Shown here: piece by piece, positions 55,953 through 64,000 of the stretch
How the letters are laid out: every line of letters begins with the position of its first letter
How positions within the stretch are numbered: the first letter of the stretch is position 1
Assembly: GCA_938035525.1 (NCBI GenBank)
Contig: CALHOI010000056.1
Location: forward strand, 1 to 64,000
Direction: 5' to 3'
Length of the DNA: 64,000 nucleotides
Origin: an uncultured Granulosicoccaceae bacterium
GTDB lineage: Bacteria; Pseudomonadota; Gammaproteobacteria; Granulosicoccales; Granulosicoccaceae
Notes under the pieces: model-generated
Seen by the model: the letters and a program-made list of their open reading frames with translations, nothing else
What the model was told of the DNA's origin: nothing
The model's database searches: none
Translations under genes and position numbers: made by a program

Positions 55953-57377
55953 ATGGATAATCTACGTATTGCTACGCCAGAAATTTTCTTACTCACAGCC
56001 ACGTGTGTGGTGTTGGTAGTAGGCCTGTTTCTGAAACCAGAACAACGTCAACTTAACTACTGGATGGCTCAGGCAGCATTGGTGGTAACGCTAATCATGT
56101 CGACGTCGCAAATCGGTGATGCGCCAGCCTCAGCCTTTTCAGGTGCTTACAGTATTGACGCAATGAGTGCGAGTTTAAAAAGCTGGATACTCGCTATTGT
56201 GTTTGGTGGTTTTCTGTACTCACGCGACTACTTGAGCGAACGTCAAATTGCCCGTGGCGAATACTACACGCTGGGCTTGTTTGGTACCGCAGGCATGATG
56301 ATCATGGTGTCTGCAACCAACATGCTCACCATATACCTGGGGCTCGAACTACTCGCCCTGTCGTTGTACGCCATGGTCGCCTTGTATCGCAATAACGCGG
56401 CAGCATCAGAAGCCGCCATGAAGTACTTTGTGCTGGGCGCACTGGCATCGGGCATGTTGTTGTACGGTATCTCCATGATTTATGGCGCTACTGGGTCGCT
56501 TAATCTGGCCGTGGTTAACGATGTGCTGGTTGGTGGTAGCGAACGCAGTGTGGGTGCGCGTTTCGGGCTGGTGTTTGTGGTAGTGGGGCTGGCGTTTAAA
56601 TTTGGTGCTGTGCCATTTCATATGTGGGTGCCCGATGTCTATGACGGTGCACCAACGTCGGTAACCCTGTTTATTTCAACGGCACCAAAGATCGCCGCGT
56701 TTGCGATGTTAATTCGCTTACTGGTTGATGGCTTACCGGTACTGCACGCTGATTGGCAGCAAATGCTTTCAATACTGGCAGCACTGTCCATGATAGTGGG
56801 CAATCTGGTTGCCATAGCGCAAACCAACATCAAGCGCATGCTGGCTTACAGTACCATTTCGCACGTTGGCTTTTTGCTGATGGGCATTGTGGGTGCCAGC
56901 GCCGAAGGGTATAGCGCTGCTATGTTTTATGCCATTGTTTATGCGTTTACCACGCTGGCAGCCTTTGGTGTTTTACTGGCCTTGTCACGTGACGGCTACG
57001 AAGCGGTCAACCTGAACGACCTGGCAGGACTGGGTAAACGTAATGTGTTGCTCGCTGCGGTCATGATGCTTGCCATGATCTCTCTGGCTGGCGTGCCGCC
57101 TCTGGTTGGTTTCTACGCCAAGCTATCGGTGCTCAAGGCAGCCATAGGTGGTGGGTACATGTGGCTGGCCATTGTTGGCGTGTTTATGTCGGTTATCGGT
57201 GCGTTTTATTATTTGCGCATCATCAAGCTGATGTTTTTTGATGAGCCTATTGTTAAAGCCGAAATTAACGCGGCCTCCGATGTTTCGGCAGGTCTGGCCG
57301 TTAATGGATTGGCGCTGGTTGTGTTTGGTGTCGTGCCTGGGCTCATTATGGGTGCCTGTGTTGCCGCATTCGGTTGA
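55953..57377 (+). CDS. nuoN: NADH-quinone oxidoreductase subunit N
   Basis: The 474-residue antiporter-like subunit has about 14 helices. Typical residues are in YLGLELLALSLYAMVALYR (Glu near residue 130) and FKFGAVPFHMWVPDVYDGAPT, split around 210-230. It is the last gene of the complex I operon, 10 bases after nuoM. A weak inverted repeat (TGCCGCA/TGCGGCA, 57362-57385) covers its stop codon but has no T run. Confidence 0.94.
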   Translation: MDNLRIATPEIFLLTATCVVLVVGLFLKPEQRQLNYWMAQAALVVTLIMSTSQIGDAPASAFSGAYSIDAMSASLKSWILAIVFGGFLYSRDYLSERQIARGEYYTLGLFGTAGMMIMVSATNMLTIYLGLELLALSLYAMVALYRNNAAASEAAMKYFVLGALASGMLLYGISMIYGATGSLNLAVVNDVLVGGSERSVGARFGLVFVVVGLAFKFGAVPFHMWVPDVYDGAPTSVTLFISTAPKIAAFAMLIRLLVDGLPVLHADWQQMLSILAALSMIVGNLVAIAQTNIKRMLAYSTISHVGFLLMGIVGASAEGYSAAMFYAIVYAFTTLAAFGVLLALSRDGYEAVNLNDLAGLGKRNVLLAAVMMLAMISLAGVPPLVGFYAKLSVLKAAIGGGYMWLAIVGVFMSVIGAFYYLRIIKLMFFDEPIVKAEINAASDVSAGLAVNGLALVVFGVVPGLIMGACVAAFG

Positions 57378-57418
57378 TTGCGGCATCAAATTAACTGCAC
57401 CAAATAAGTAAAAGGGGC

Positions 57419-57447
57419 TTGTATCAAACGAATAACTCCCCTATAAT
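57419..57447 (+). promoter_or_regulatory. Sigma-70 promoter of tRNA-fMet
   Basis: TTGTAT (57419-57424) and a consensus TATAAT (57442-57447) are separated by 17 bases. Transcription should start near 57454, leaving a very short leader before the tRNA at 57461. Confidence 0.8.
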
Positions 57448-57460
57448 CCTCCGACTCAGG

Positions 57461-57537
<77 letters not shown>

Positions 57538-57586
57538 ACATCATCTTTGTACCCTCACTAAATTACCCTTTTTAAGTGTACCGCCG

Positions 57587-57641
57587 GAACCTACGACCTG
57601 GTCGTATACCGCCGGCGGCCCCGTTCGAATCCTATCCCTGC
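57587..57641. repeat. Fragments resembling the tRNA-fMet 3' half
   Basis: GAACCTACGACC at 57587-57598 is the exact reverse complement of tRNA positions 57506-57517. Then 57624-57641 repeats the tRNA T-arm and acceptor sequence (57515-57532) in direct orientation with 16 of 18 matches. A 9-base direct repeat, TACCGCCGG, occurs at 57579 and 57607. These may be remnants of recombination at the tRNA. Confidence 0.5.
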
Positions 57642-57775
57642 GTGAGTTTGACCCCTTGTATCAGTGTGTAGCTCAGGGGTGTGTCTCGTTATTCTTCTGA
57701 TTGATTGCTTCTATACTTGGTGGTACGGCTGTCGAACGCGCCTTATTCAGGTTGTCGAACACAAGGGAACGGTAG

Positions 57776-58267
57776 ATGATAAATCGAGTAATCGAGTGCT
57801 TACGCATGGCGACTATGGGGGCGGGCTTACTGATGTCGGTGGGGTGTGCCAGCTTCATGAATTCGCCCATTACCTCGGTGACCATCGACAGCAATCCGCA
57901 GAACGCGCAATTTGTCATCGAAGACCACAATGGTGAGGTGATTCATTCGGGTACCACGCCTGCAGACGTGTCATTGCGTAATTCCAAAGCCGTTTTTCAA
58001 CGAGCGCAGTACGTTGTGCGGTTTGAATCTGCTGGTTTGTCACCCCAGACCACACCACTTAATGCAACGTTATCGCCGTTCTATTTTGGCAACTTGCTGA
58101 TTTTGTACCCCGGCGTATTTGGTTTTTTGGTTATAGACCCGTTTACCGGGGCAATTTACGATTTACCCGACGTCCATTATGTAGATCTTAATACACTGAA
58201 CAATGAAGCTGCCACAACCATCTCCAGTGCTGATTTACTGACCGTGGCGCTTGGAGGTAAACAATGA
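57776..58267 (+). CDS. PEGA-like lipoprotein, unknown
   Basis: The 163-residue product has a signal with lipobox LLMSVGC (Cys near residue 24). A short beta domain follows that resembles PEGA-type folds (VTIDSNPQNAQFVIEDHNG near residues 35-53, PADVSLRNSK near 62-71, YVVRFESAGLSP). A hydrophobic stretch (LLILYPGVFGFLVIDPFTGAIY) lies near residues 106-127. It is probably anchored to the outer or inner membrane. It overlaps the next gene by 4 bases and the two are likely coupled. The family is not known to me. Confidence 0.62.
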   Translation: MINRVIECLRMATMGAGLLMSVGCASFMNSPITSVTIDSNPQNAQFVIEDHNGEVIHSGTTPADVSLRNSKAVFQRAQYVVRFESAGLSPQTTPLNATLSPFYFGNLLILYPGVFGFLVIDPFTGAIYDLPDVHYVDLNTLNNEAATTISSADLLTVALGGKQ

Positions 58268-58908
58268 TCAGGCAATGGCATGCTTTTGTTGCGTTGGTAT
58301 TTTTGACTGTCTTTATAACGTCTTGTTCGTTGGCCCCGCTAACTCCCAGAGTGGATGCGGCGTCGGTTGGCAAAGGCAAAGTCTTAATACAAAACAATTT
58401 TTTACCCACGACCTCTGTCAGCGTCATATACGGCGTCAATGAGCAATTTGATATTGGCTTGGATTTGGAGCAAGCGATACTGGGCACGGCTTGGGGGCGC
58501 TACAGCTTTATCAATAATCCCGAGGGTTTTTCTTTGGCGGCCAACGGCGGTGTTTTTATTTACACCGACGTTCAAAAATCCAATGGTTTTTACACAGGGC
58601 TTATCGCCAGTAACCAATGGAGTCCAAGGTTTCGTACCACTGCCAGCCTCAGGTACGCTGATTTGGACTACGAGTTTAGCCCCGAAGATGATGGTGGGTA
58701 TTTCGACTTCGATGAAGGGTTTGGTTTTGACAATCCGGATGACGGCTCAGCCAACATCCATGCTGACTTAACCTTTTCTATTTTGATTAAGTCACATATT
58801 GAATTGGCTTTAGGCGCAATATGTCAGTACTTACCCAGAAACGAAGACCCAGAACGTTCAAGCGAAATTTGCGCACCAACCATCGGGTTTACGTACTACC
58901 GGCTATAA
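58264..58908 (+). CDS. Lipoprotein/outer-membrane beta-barrel-like protein, unknown
   Basis: The 214-residue product has a signal with lipobox VFITSC (Cys near residue 21). Alternating hydrophobic strands of outer-membrane type follow (VSVIYGVNEQFDIGLDLE, YTGLIASNQWSPRF), and the end is aromatic (TIGFTYYRL), typical of small barrels. An acidic Asp/Gly stretch lies near residues 138-165. With the coupled upstream lipoprotein it may form an envelope pair. The stop lies 5 bases before the end of a convergent dehydrogenase gene. No specific family is recognised. Confidence 0.62.
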   Translation: MIRQWHAFVALVFLTVFITSCSLAPLTPRVDAASVGKGKVLIQNNFLPTTSVSVIYGVNEQFDIGLDLEQAILGTAWGRYSFINNPEGFSLAANGGVFIYTDVQKSNGFYTGLIASNQWSPRFRTTASLRYADLDYEFSPEDDGGYFDFDEGFGFDNPDDGSANIHADLTFSILIKSHIELALGAICQYLPRNEDPERSSEICAPTIGFTYYRL

Positions 58909-58912
58909 GCCG

Positions 58913-60067
58913 CTAACCAAGCTTTATCCAATTACCGTTCTTCTTGTTCGAGCTTACAGCGGCGCTGATAAACGCAATACCTTCAGCGCCTTCTTTAATG
59001 CCGGGGCAGAGTGTGTCGATTGATTTGCCATCGCGTGCGGCGTATATGGCTTCGGCGGTTTCTTTGTACAGTGTGGCAAAGCCTTCCAGATAACCTTCTG
59101 GGTGACCAGCCGGTATGCGTGAGACATCGTTAGCGGCATCAGTTGCACCCGGTCCGGCACGAGTCATTAATTGTGTTGGCTCGCCAAGTGGTGAGTACCA
59201 AAGCTTGTTTGGTTCTTCCTGCGCCCAGCTAATGCCACCTTGTGAGCCATACACTCGCAAACGTAATCCGTTTTCATTGCCTGGCGCTACCTGGCTGGAC
59301 CACAGCATGCCTTTTGCACCGCCTTCGTAGCGCAGCATAATGTGTACATTATCGTCTAGTTGCCTGCCTTCAACAAAGGTGTGTAAATCGGCGCACAAAG
59401 ATTCGGCTTTAAGCCCAGTGACAAAGCCTGCCAGATTAAAAGCGTGAGTACCGATATCGCCTATGCAGCCACCAGCGCCAGAGCGCTCGGGGTCAACTCG
59501 CCAGCTGGCTTGCTTTTGATCGGTGGCTTCAAGTTCGGTGGATAACCAGTCTTGTGCATACTCCACTTGTACCACACGCATATCACCAAGCTTGCCAGCT
59601 GCAACCATCTCGCGTGCCTGGCGAATCATAGGGTAGGCTGTGTAGTTGTGCGTTAACATGAACAATGCGTCAGAGTCGTTAACCAGGTTCACGAATTTTT
59701 TGGCATCGCTTGCCGTAGACGTTAAGGGTTTATCGCAAATAACGTGAATACCGCGTTTCAGGAATTCTTTTGCAACAGAGAAATGCAAGTGATTTGGCGT
59801 AACAATACTAACGGCTTCAATGCCGTTCTTTAATCGGGCTTCACGAATGGCCATTTCCTTAAAGCTGCCATAGCTTCGATCTTCATCGATACCAAGGTCA
59901 AGCCCACTGAGTTTGGATTTTTCTATTGTGGATGAGAATGCGCCTGCCACCAGCTGATAATGATCATCAATACGTGATGCAATGCGATGCACACCGCCAA
60001 TAAACGCGTCCCGACCGCCACCGACCATGCCTAAACGAATTCTGTCTGGTTTGGCTTGAACGGCCAT
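58913..60067 (-). CDS. Gfo/Idh/MocA-family oxidoreductase
   Basis: The 384-residue dehydrogenase has the N-terminal Rossmann motif LGMVGGGRDAFIGGVHRIA near residues 12-30. The conserved catalytic-region CDKPLTST lies near 111-118, with GGCIGDIGTHAFNLA near 196-210. Such enzymes use NAD(P) to oxidise sugars or inositols. It lies downstream of frcBCA on the same strand, so its substrate is probably the imported sugar or a derivative. A gap of 63 bases separates it from the ATPase gene. Confidence 0.8.
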   Translation of the reverse strand: MAVQAKPDRIRLGMVGGGRDAFIGGVHRIASRIDDHYQLVAGAFSSTIEKSKLSGLDLGIDEDRSYGSFKEMAIREARLKNGIEAVSIVTPNHLHFSVAKEFLKRGIHVICDKPLTSTASDAKKFVNLVNDSDALFMLTHNYTAYPMIRQAREMVAAGKLGDMRVVQVEYAQDWLSTELEATDQKQASWRVDPERSGAGGCIGDIGTHAFNLAGFVTGLKAESLCADLHTFVEGRQLDDNVHIMLRYEGGAKGMLWSSQVAPGNENGLRLRVYGSQGGISWAQEEPNKLWYSPLGEPTQLMTRAGPGATDAANDVSRIPAGHPEGYLEGFATLYKETAEAIYAARDGKSIDTLCPGIKEGAEGIAFISAAVSSNKKNGNWIKLG

Positions 60068-60130
60068 GCGCTTTTCTCCAAGTTAGTATTATTTTAGTTT
60101 AGTGTTATGTATTGAATAGTAGTTACCGAC

Positions 60131-60922
60131 TTAAGCCGATTCTGCCTGGACAAGTTCGTCCGGTGTTTTCGCACCTGTCATAAAAGCCACCGCATCCGAC
60201 ATCGAATGTTCTTTTGGGTCAATGACGCACAAGCGCTTACCGAGGCGGTGAATGTGGATGCGATTCGATACTTCGAATACATGTGGCATGTTGTGTGAGA
60301 TTAAAATAATGGGAATGCCGCGTTCGCGTACATCCTGAATAAGTTCGAGTACTCTGCGTGACTCTTTTACACCCAACGCCGCTGTTGGCTCATCCATAAT
60401 AATAACTTTTGAACCAAACGCGGCCGCGCGGGCAACAGCAACACCTTGACGTTGCCCACCAGACAACGTTTCGACCGACTGCGATATATTTTGTATGGTG
60501 AGCAAGCCTAACTCTGATAACTTGGCCCGTGCCTGTTTTTCCATTTCTTTTCGATCAAGCATGCGCAAGTGTTTGCCCAGTAAGCCTGACTTGCGAAGTT
60601 CACGCCCTAAAAATAAATTATCTGTGATGGACAGAGCCGGGGAGAGCGCCAGATTTTGATACACGGTTTCAATGCCGGCATCGCGCGCCTGAATAGGCGA
60701 ATTAAACTGAACTTCCTCACCGTTTAACCAGATTGAACCGCTGTCGGCGCGCATGGCACCTGAGATAGCTTTAATTAATGAAGACTTGCCTGCACCATTA
60801 TCACCAATCAGGCCCAATACTTCGCCTGGATACAAATCCAGGTCTGCATGATCGAGTGCAACGACTCGGCCGAAGCGTTTGGTTAGCCCGCGGGCTTTTA
60901 AAACCGGCTGAGTCTGGTTCAT
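60131..60922 (-). CDS. frcA: Sugar ABC transporter ATPase, FrcA-like
   Basis: The 263-residue protein has one nucleotide-binding domain: Walker A GDNGAGKSSL near residues 39-48, signature LSGGQRQGVAVAR near 154-166 and Walker B VIIMDEPTAAL near 172-182. Single-domain sugar ATPases of this length occur in the fructose FrcABC system, in contrast to the double-domain RbsA type. Start ATG 60922 overlaps the permease stop by 4 bases. It drives uptake through FrcC. Confidence 0.82.
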   Translation of the reverse strand: MNQTQPVLKARGLTKRFGRVVALDHADLDLYPGEVLGLIGDNGAGKSSLIKAISGAMRADSGSIWLNGEEVQFNSPIQARDAGIETVYQNLALSPALSITDNLFLGRELRKSGLLGKHLRMLDRKEMEKQARAKLSELGLLTIQNISQSVETLSGGQRQGVAVARAAAFGSKVIIMDEPTAALGVKESRRVLELIQDVRERGIPIILISHNMPHVFEVSNRIHIHRLGKRLCVIDPKEHSMSDAVAFMTGAKTPDELVQAESA

Positions 60923-61977
60923 GTTGACACCTTTCTAATCCATTGATCGACGGCCACCGCTAATATAATGAGTAAGCCAATTAGCAGGTAGGTCCATTGC
61001 GGGTCGGTACCAATGAGTCTGAGCCCCAACGAGAACACCCCAACAATTAACGCGCCGAACAACATACCAAGTATGGAACCGCGCCCGCCAAACAAAGAAA
61101 TGCCACCGATCACCACGGCTGTTATTGATTCTATATTGGCGAATTGACCGGCAGTGGGTGACACGGAACCAATACGACCAATAAGTGCCCATCCTGCCAG
61201 CGAGCATATGAGCCCTGCAACCACATAGACTGAAATAAGAATACGTTTGGTTCTGACACCACTGAGTTCAGCGGCTTCTATGTCGTCGCCTACGGCATAA
61301 ACATGGCGACCCCAGGCTGTGTAATTGAGTACATAAGATAGCAGCAGTACCAACAGAACCAAGGCAATAACACCATAGGTAAACACCGCGCCTTCGTATT
61401 TAATTTTGCTGCCAAAGAATTGCAGTATCTGCGCTTTTTCGGCTATGTCTTGTGAGCGTATGGTTTCATTGGCCGAGTACAAGAAGTTGGATGCTAAAAC
61501 TATTTGCCACATGCCCAAAGTAACAATAAATGGCGGTAGCCTTACAATGGCCACCAGCACGCCGTTTATATATCCACACAAAGCGCCAACAGCGAAGCCG
61601 CACAACACAGCTAGCTCGGCTGGTAGTCCGTACCGGAACGTGAATTGCCCCATGACAACAGAGGAGAGCACCATGATAGCGCCAACGGACAGATCAATGC
61701 CGGCAGTTAAAATAACCAGTGTTTGTGCGGCACCAACAATACCGACAATAGCCACTTGCTGGAGTATTAATGTGAGTGCAAACGGCGAGAAAAACTTTGG
61801 ACCAAGATATAAACCGAACCCGGCTATTGAGGCAACTAAAACGATTAAGGGCACCAGGGAAGGGTTGCGGTGCAGCGTGGATTGAATCCAGGTTAACACC
61901 CCGTTACGCTCGTTGTCGAATGTGGCTACATTATCAGCGCTCTCGTTGAGGCTTGCTTCATAGTCTTGTGTCGACAA
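60919..61977 (-). CDS. frcC: Sugar ABC transporter permease, FrcC-like
   Basis: The 352-residue membrane protein has about eight to ten helices and the BPD_transp_2 family features, such as GIDLSVGAIMVLSSVV near residues 92-107 and GRGSILGMLFGALIVG near 298-313. Translation starts at TTG 61977 with GGAGAAA upstream. It sits between the frcB terminator hairpin and frcA. It transports ribose- or fructose-type sugars; fructose is favoured by the close match of the binding protein. Confidence 0.82.
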   Translation of the reverse strand: MSTQDYEASLNESADNVATFDNERNGVLTWIQSTLHRNPSLVPLIVLVASIAGFGLYLGPKFFSPFALTLILQQVAIVGIVGAAQTLVILTAGIDLSVGAIMVLSSVVMGQFTFRYGLPAELAVLCGFAVGALCGYINGVLVAIVRLPPFIVTLGMWQIVLASNFLYSANETIRSQDIAEKAQILQFFGSKIKYEGAVFTYGVIALVLLVLLLSYVLNYTAWGRHVYAVGDDIEAAELSGVRTKRILISVYVVAGLICSLAGWALIGRIGSVSPTAGQFANIESITAVVIGGISLFGGRGSILGMLFGALIVGVFSLGLRLIGTDPQWTYLLIGLLIILAVAVDQWIRKVST

Positions 61978-61993
61978 GTTAATTTCTCCAACT

Positions 61994-62021
61994 AAAAAAC
62001 GGCGCGTTTTACCGCGCCGTT
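61994..62021 (-). terminator. Intrinsic terminator or attenuator after frcB
   Basis: On the - strand, stem AACGGCGCG (read as the complement of 62013-62021) pairs with 61998-62006, with a 6-base loop and a T run from the A6 at 61994-61999. Its position after the binding-protein gene suggests partial termination so that FrcB is made in excess of FrcC and FrcA. Confidence 0.8.
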
Positions 62022-62063
62022 CAAGTTTACTGCTATCGTTAAATGGTTACAACTTGCTGTGAT

Positions 62064-63089
62064 TTAGCCCCAGCACTTTTCCGTGCCTTCGGTGGTGTCA
62101 ATAGATTCAACGCCATCGGCAGGTTGGTCGGTGACAAGGTTAACACCCGTATCAAAGAAGTCCAGGCCTGGTGTGTTTTCAGGCTTGGTGCCATCTTTTG
62201 CCCAAGCGGCGATAGCTTCAATGCCAAGCGATGCCATTAGCAGTGGGTATTGTTGAGATGTTGCGCCGATAACTCCAGCCTTTACATCTGCTACACCCGG
62301 GCAACCACCGTCAACTGAAACAATAAGCACATCACCTTCGCGACCTACGGCCTTCAGTGCTTCGTATGCACCAGCTGCAGCTGGTTCGTTAATGGTGTAC
62401 ACCACGTTAATGCCTGGATCTTTGGTTAAAAGATTTTCCATGGCTTTGCGGCCACCTTCTTCATTACCTGCAGTGACTTCGTTACCAACAATGCGTGGGT
62501 CGGTTTCGTCACCCCATTTGTTTGGGTCGCCCAGATCGATACCGAAGCCCTGTAAAAAGCCTTGATCGCGTAGTACGCCGACAGAAGGTTGGCTAACGGC
62601 AAGATCGAGCATGGCGATTTTCGCATCTTTAGCACCATCGCCCATGGCGGCGGCGGCCCAGGCTCCAATGAGTTCGCCGGCTTTAAAATTATCTGTTGCG
62701 AACGTGGCATCTGCCGAGTCAATTGGCTCTAATGGGGTATCAAGTGCAATAACCAACAAGCCTGCATCACGTGCTTGAGTGACGGCTGGCACAATACCTT
62801 TGGTGTCTGATGCGGCTATTAAGATACCCTTGGCACCATCGGCGATGCAGGTTTCAATAGCAGCAACTTGACTTTCAGAGTCGCCATCAACTTTGCCAGC
62901 ATAAGACTTGAGCGTTACACCCATTTCTTCAGCTTTTGCCGTTGCACCTTCTTTCATTTTCACAAAGAACGGGTTGGTGTCTGTTTTGGTGATCAGACAG
63001 GCTGCCGTTTGTGCTTGTGCGAATGTTGCTGCGCCCATGCTCAGTGCAATTGCACTGGCAGTAAGGCAGATAAATCGGATAGGTCTCAT
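62064..63089 (-). CDS. frcB: Sugar ABC transporter periplasmic binding protein, FrcB-like
   Basis: From ATG 63089, with GGAG 9 bases upstream, the product has 341 residues. A Sec signal peptide covers about the first 25 residues (ends AQAQT). The mature part has the periplasmic-binding fold with [51 protein letters not shown] and [10 protein letters not shown], which agree well with FrcB of the rhizobial fructose system as I recall it. An upstream TTG at 63104 is less likely. It heads the frcBCA and dehydrogenase unit. Confidence 0.84.
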   Translation of the reverse strand: MRPIRFICLTASAIALSMGAATFAQAQTAACLITKTDTNPFFVKMKEGATAKAEEMGVTLKSYAGKVDGDSESQVAAIETCIADGAKGILIAASDTKGIVPAVTQARDAGLLVIALDTPLEPIDSADATFATDNFKAGELIGAWAAAAMGDGAKDAKIAMLDLAVSQPSVGVLRDQGFLQGFGIDLGDPNKWGDETDPRIVGNEVTAGNEEGGRKAMENLLTKDPGINVVYTINEPAAAGAYEALKAVGREGDVLIVSVDGGCPGVADVKAGVIGATSQQYPLLMASLGIEAIAAWAKDGTKPENTPGLDFFDTGVNLVTDQPADGVESIDTTEGTEKCWG

Positions 63090-63426
63090 ACCGTTCGTCT
63101 CCAAGTTTTGGTTGTTATGTTAGCGTTTCAAGTCTCACACGCTGTAAGTTCGGTTGTCAATTCACAAGTGGTGATGAAAAGCCGTAGCCATGAAATTCAG
63201 TTAGTACGACCGGTGCAATTTGTGCCACCCCATTCAAATGGGTACAAATGCCCTACATCATATTTATAGAAGGGCAAACAAGGTGTTTTGTGCGCCATGT
63301 CTCATTCAAATTGTTACAGGCTATGGGCTTCGGTGGACTATTTGCGTTATTCGCCGATAACACAGATGTTGCGGAAGACTGAAAGACTGGTTTGTTGTAC
63401 CGCCTTGTGAACACTAAGGAATTACA
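63090..63426. other. Divergent control region between frcB and glgC
   Basis: These 337 bases hold no gene. There is a perfect CCCATTcaAATGGG inverted repeat at 63229-63242, within an 18-base stretch (63235-63252) that matches 605-622 in 15 of 18 positions. It should carry promoters for frcB (-) and glgC (+). Confidence 0.5.
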
Positions 63427-64000
63427 ATGAATTCTTCCTCACTCATCGAGGCCCAGAGTCGTTTTGGAGGGAGCCAGCGACTGAACAGCTACAATCTGCC
63501 AACCCGAACGCTGGCGTTGGTGCTGGCTGGTGGTCGCGGGTCGCGCTTGCATGGCTTAACTGATTGGCGGGCAAAGCCAGCCGTGCCGTTTGGTGGTAAG
63601 TATCGCTTGATCGATTTCGCTTTATCCAATTGCCTTAATTCAGGGATTGGCAGAGTCGGTATTCTCACTCAGTACATGTCGCATTCTTTAAATCAGCACG
63701 TACAACAAGGCTGGGGCATGACTACGCCTGATGGCTCACCCATGATGCAGTTGCTTCCCGCGCAGCAACGCACAAAAGAGCATAACTGGTACACCGGTAC
63801 CGCTGATGCTATTTATCAAAACCTGGATATCATCCGTGGTTATGGCGCCGAATACGTATTGGTTCTGGCAGGTGATCATGTTTATAAAATGGATTATCGT
63901 CCTTTGCTCGAAGAACACGTTCGCACCGAAGCCGATATGACCATTTGCGCCATAGAAACCAGCCGCGAAGATGCAAAACAATTTGGTGTCTTAAGCGTTG
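63427..64000 (+). CDS. glgC: Glucose-1-phosphate adenylyltransferase GlgC (partial, C-terminus outside window)
   Basis: I translated from ATG 63427 to the window end, giving about 191 residues. The nucleotidyltransferase motif [20 protein letters not shown] begins near residue 31. Then come [20 protein letters not shown] and GTADAIYQN, and [12 protein letters not shown] near 150-161 holds the catalytic Asp. GlgC makes ADP-glucose for glycogen synthesis. The N-terminal 25 residues are typical of bacterial GlgC with a Ser/Glu-rich lead. The remaining half, with the hexapeptide-repeat domain, is outside the window. Confidence 0.93.
   Translation, partial: MNSSSLIEAQSRFGGSQRLNSYNLPTRTLALVLAGGRGSRLHGLTDWRAKPAVPFGGKYRLIDFALSNCLNSGIGRVGILTQYMSHSLNQHVQQGWGMTTPDGSPMMQLLPAQQRTKEHNWYTGTADAIYQNLDIIRGYGAEYVLVLAGDHVYKMDYRPLLEEHVRTEADMTICAIETSREDAKQFGVLSV

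Noticed and set aside
57362-57385. Terminator at the nuoN end
   Set aside because: The 7-bp stem has a 10-base loop and no T run; kept only as a note in the nuoN entry.
61406-61885. 159-codon + strand ORF opposite frcC
   Set aside because: Antisense to a convincing membrane protein; no ribosome site.

Overview
The window reads as chromosomal DNA of a free-living, respiring, probably marine Gammaproteobacterium. The basis is the gene order rlmE-ftsH-folP-glmM-tpiA-secG-tRNA-Leu-nuoA-N-tRNA-fMet, a full 14-subunit complex I with separate nuoC and nuoD, a HiPIP electron carrier, and several ABC uptake systems for small organic solutes. Base composition looks mid-GC. I cannot name the genus. No phage, insertion sequence, CRISPR array or plasmid function was found.

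Layout. Positions 1-359 hold the N-terminal part of a stand-alone receiver protein, followed by about 760 empty bases and a TPR membrane protein. 2.5-13.6 kb is a polyamine block: potDBCA and a gamma-glutamylputrescine-oxidase-like gene on the + strand face a second unit on the - strand (oxidase, gamma-glutamylputrescine synthetase-like gene, oxidase), so three related oxidases surround one ligase. A Cys/Met-metabolism PLP enzyme diverges from it. 13.6-18.4 kb has an AT-rich gap with a perfect palindrome and tandem repeats, a regulator with a degenerate receiver, an RNase J-like nuclease, a CNNM/CorC-type membrane protein and a HiPIP. 18.6-22.9 kb has a large acidic membrane-anchored coiled-coil protein with in-frame 15-bp repeats, a tiny gene, and a secreted multidomain surface protein with a C-terminal sorting-like tail. 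22.9-25.4 kb is a translationally coupled three-gene unit for an aldehyde:ferredoxin oxidoreductase, its four-cluster ferredoxin and a MoaD/ThiS-like protein. 25.5-27.1 kb carries a GNAT acetyltransferase, a DUF937-type protein and a YacL-like protein.

27.4-32.2 kb is a possible transport-and-sensing unit: an ABC ATPase, a permease with a very large extracytoplasmic insert and no binding-protein gene beside it, then a PhoP/PhoQ-type two-component pair. 33.0-57.5 kb is the conserved housekeeping block, interrupted between glmM and tpiA by three paralogous lipoprotein genes on the opposite strand. After tRNA-fMet the expected rimP-nusA-infB does not follow. Instead there are fragments resembling the tRNA, two coupled lipoprotein/outer-membrane genes, and a fructose-type (Frc) ABC operon with a Gfo/Idh/MocA dehydrogenase. 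The window ends inside glgC.

Together the genes describe an organism that imports and oxidises polyamines, sugars and possibly a sulfonate- or nitrate-like anion, and feeds NADH into a proton-pumping complex I. The least explained parts are the three-lipoprotein family, the ABC/two-component unit, the minimal AOR operon and the cluster of surface and coiled-coil proteins.
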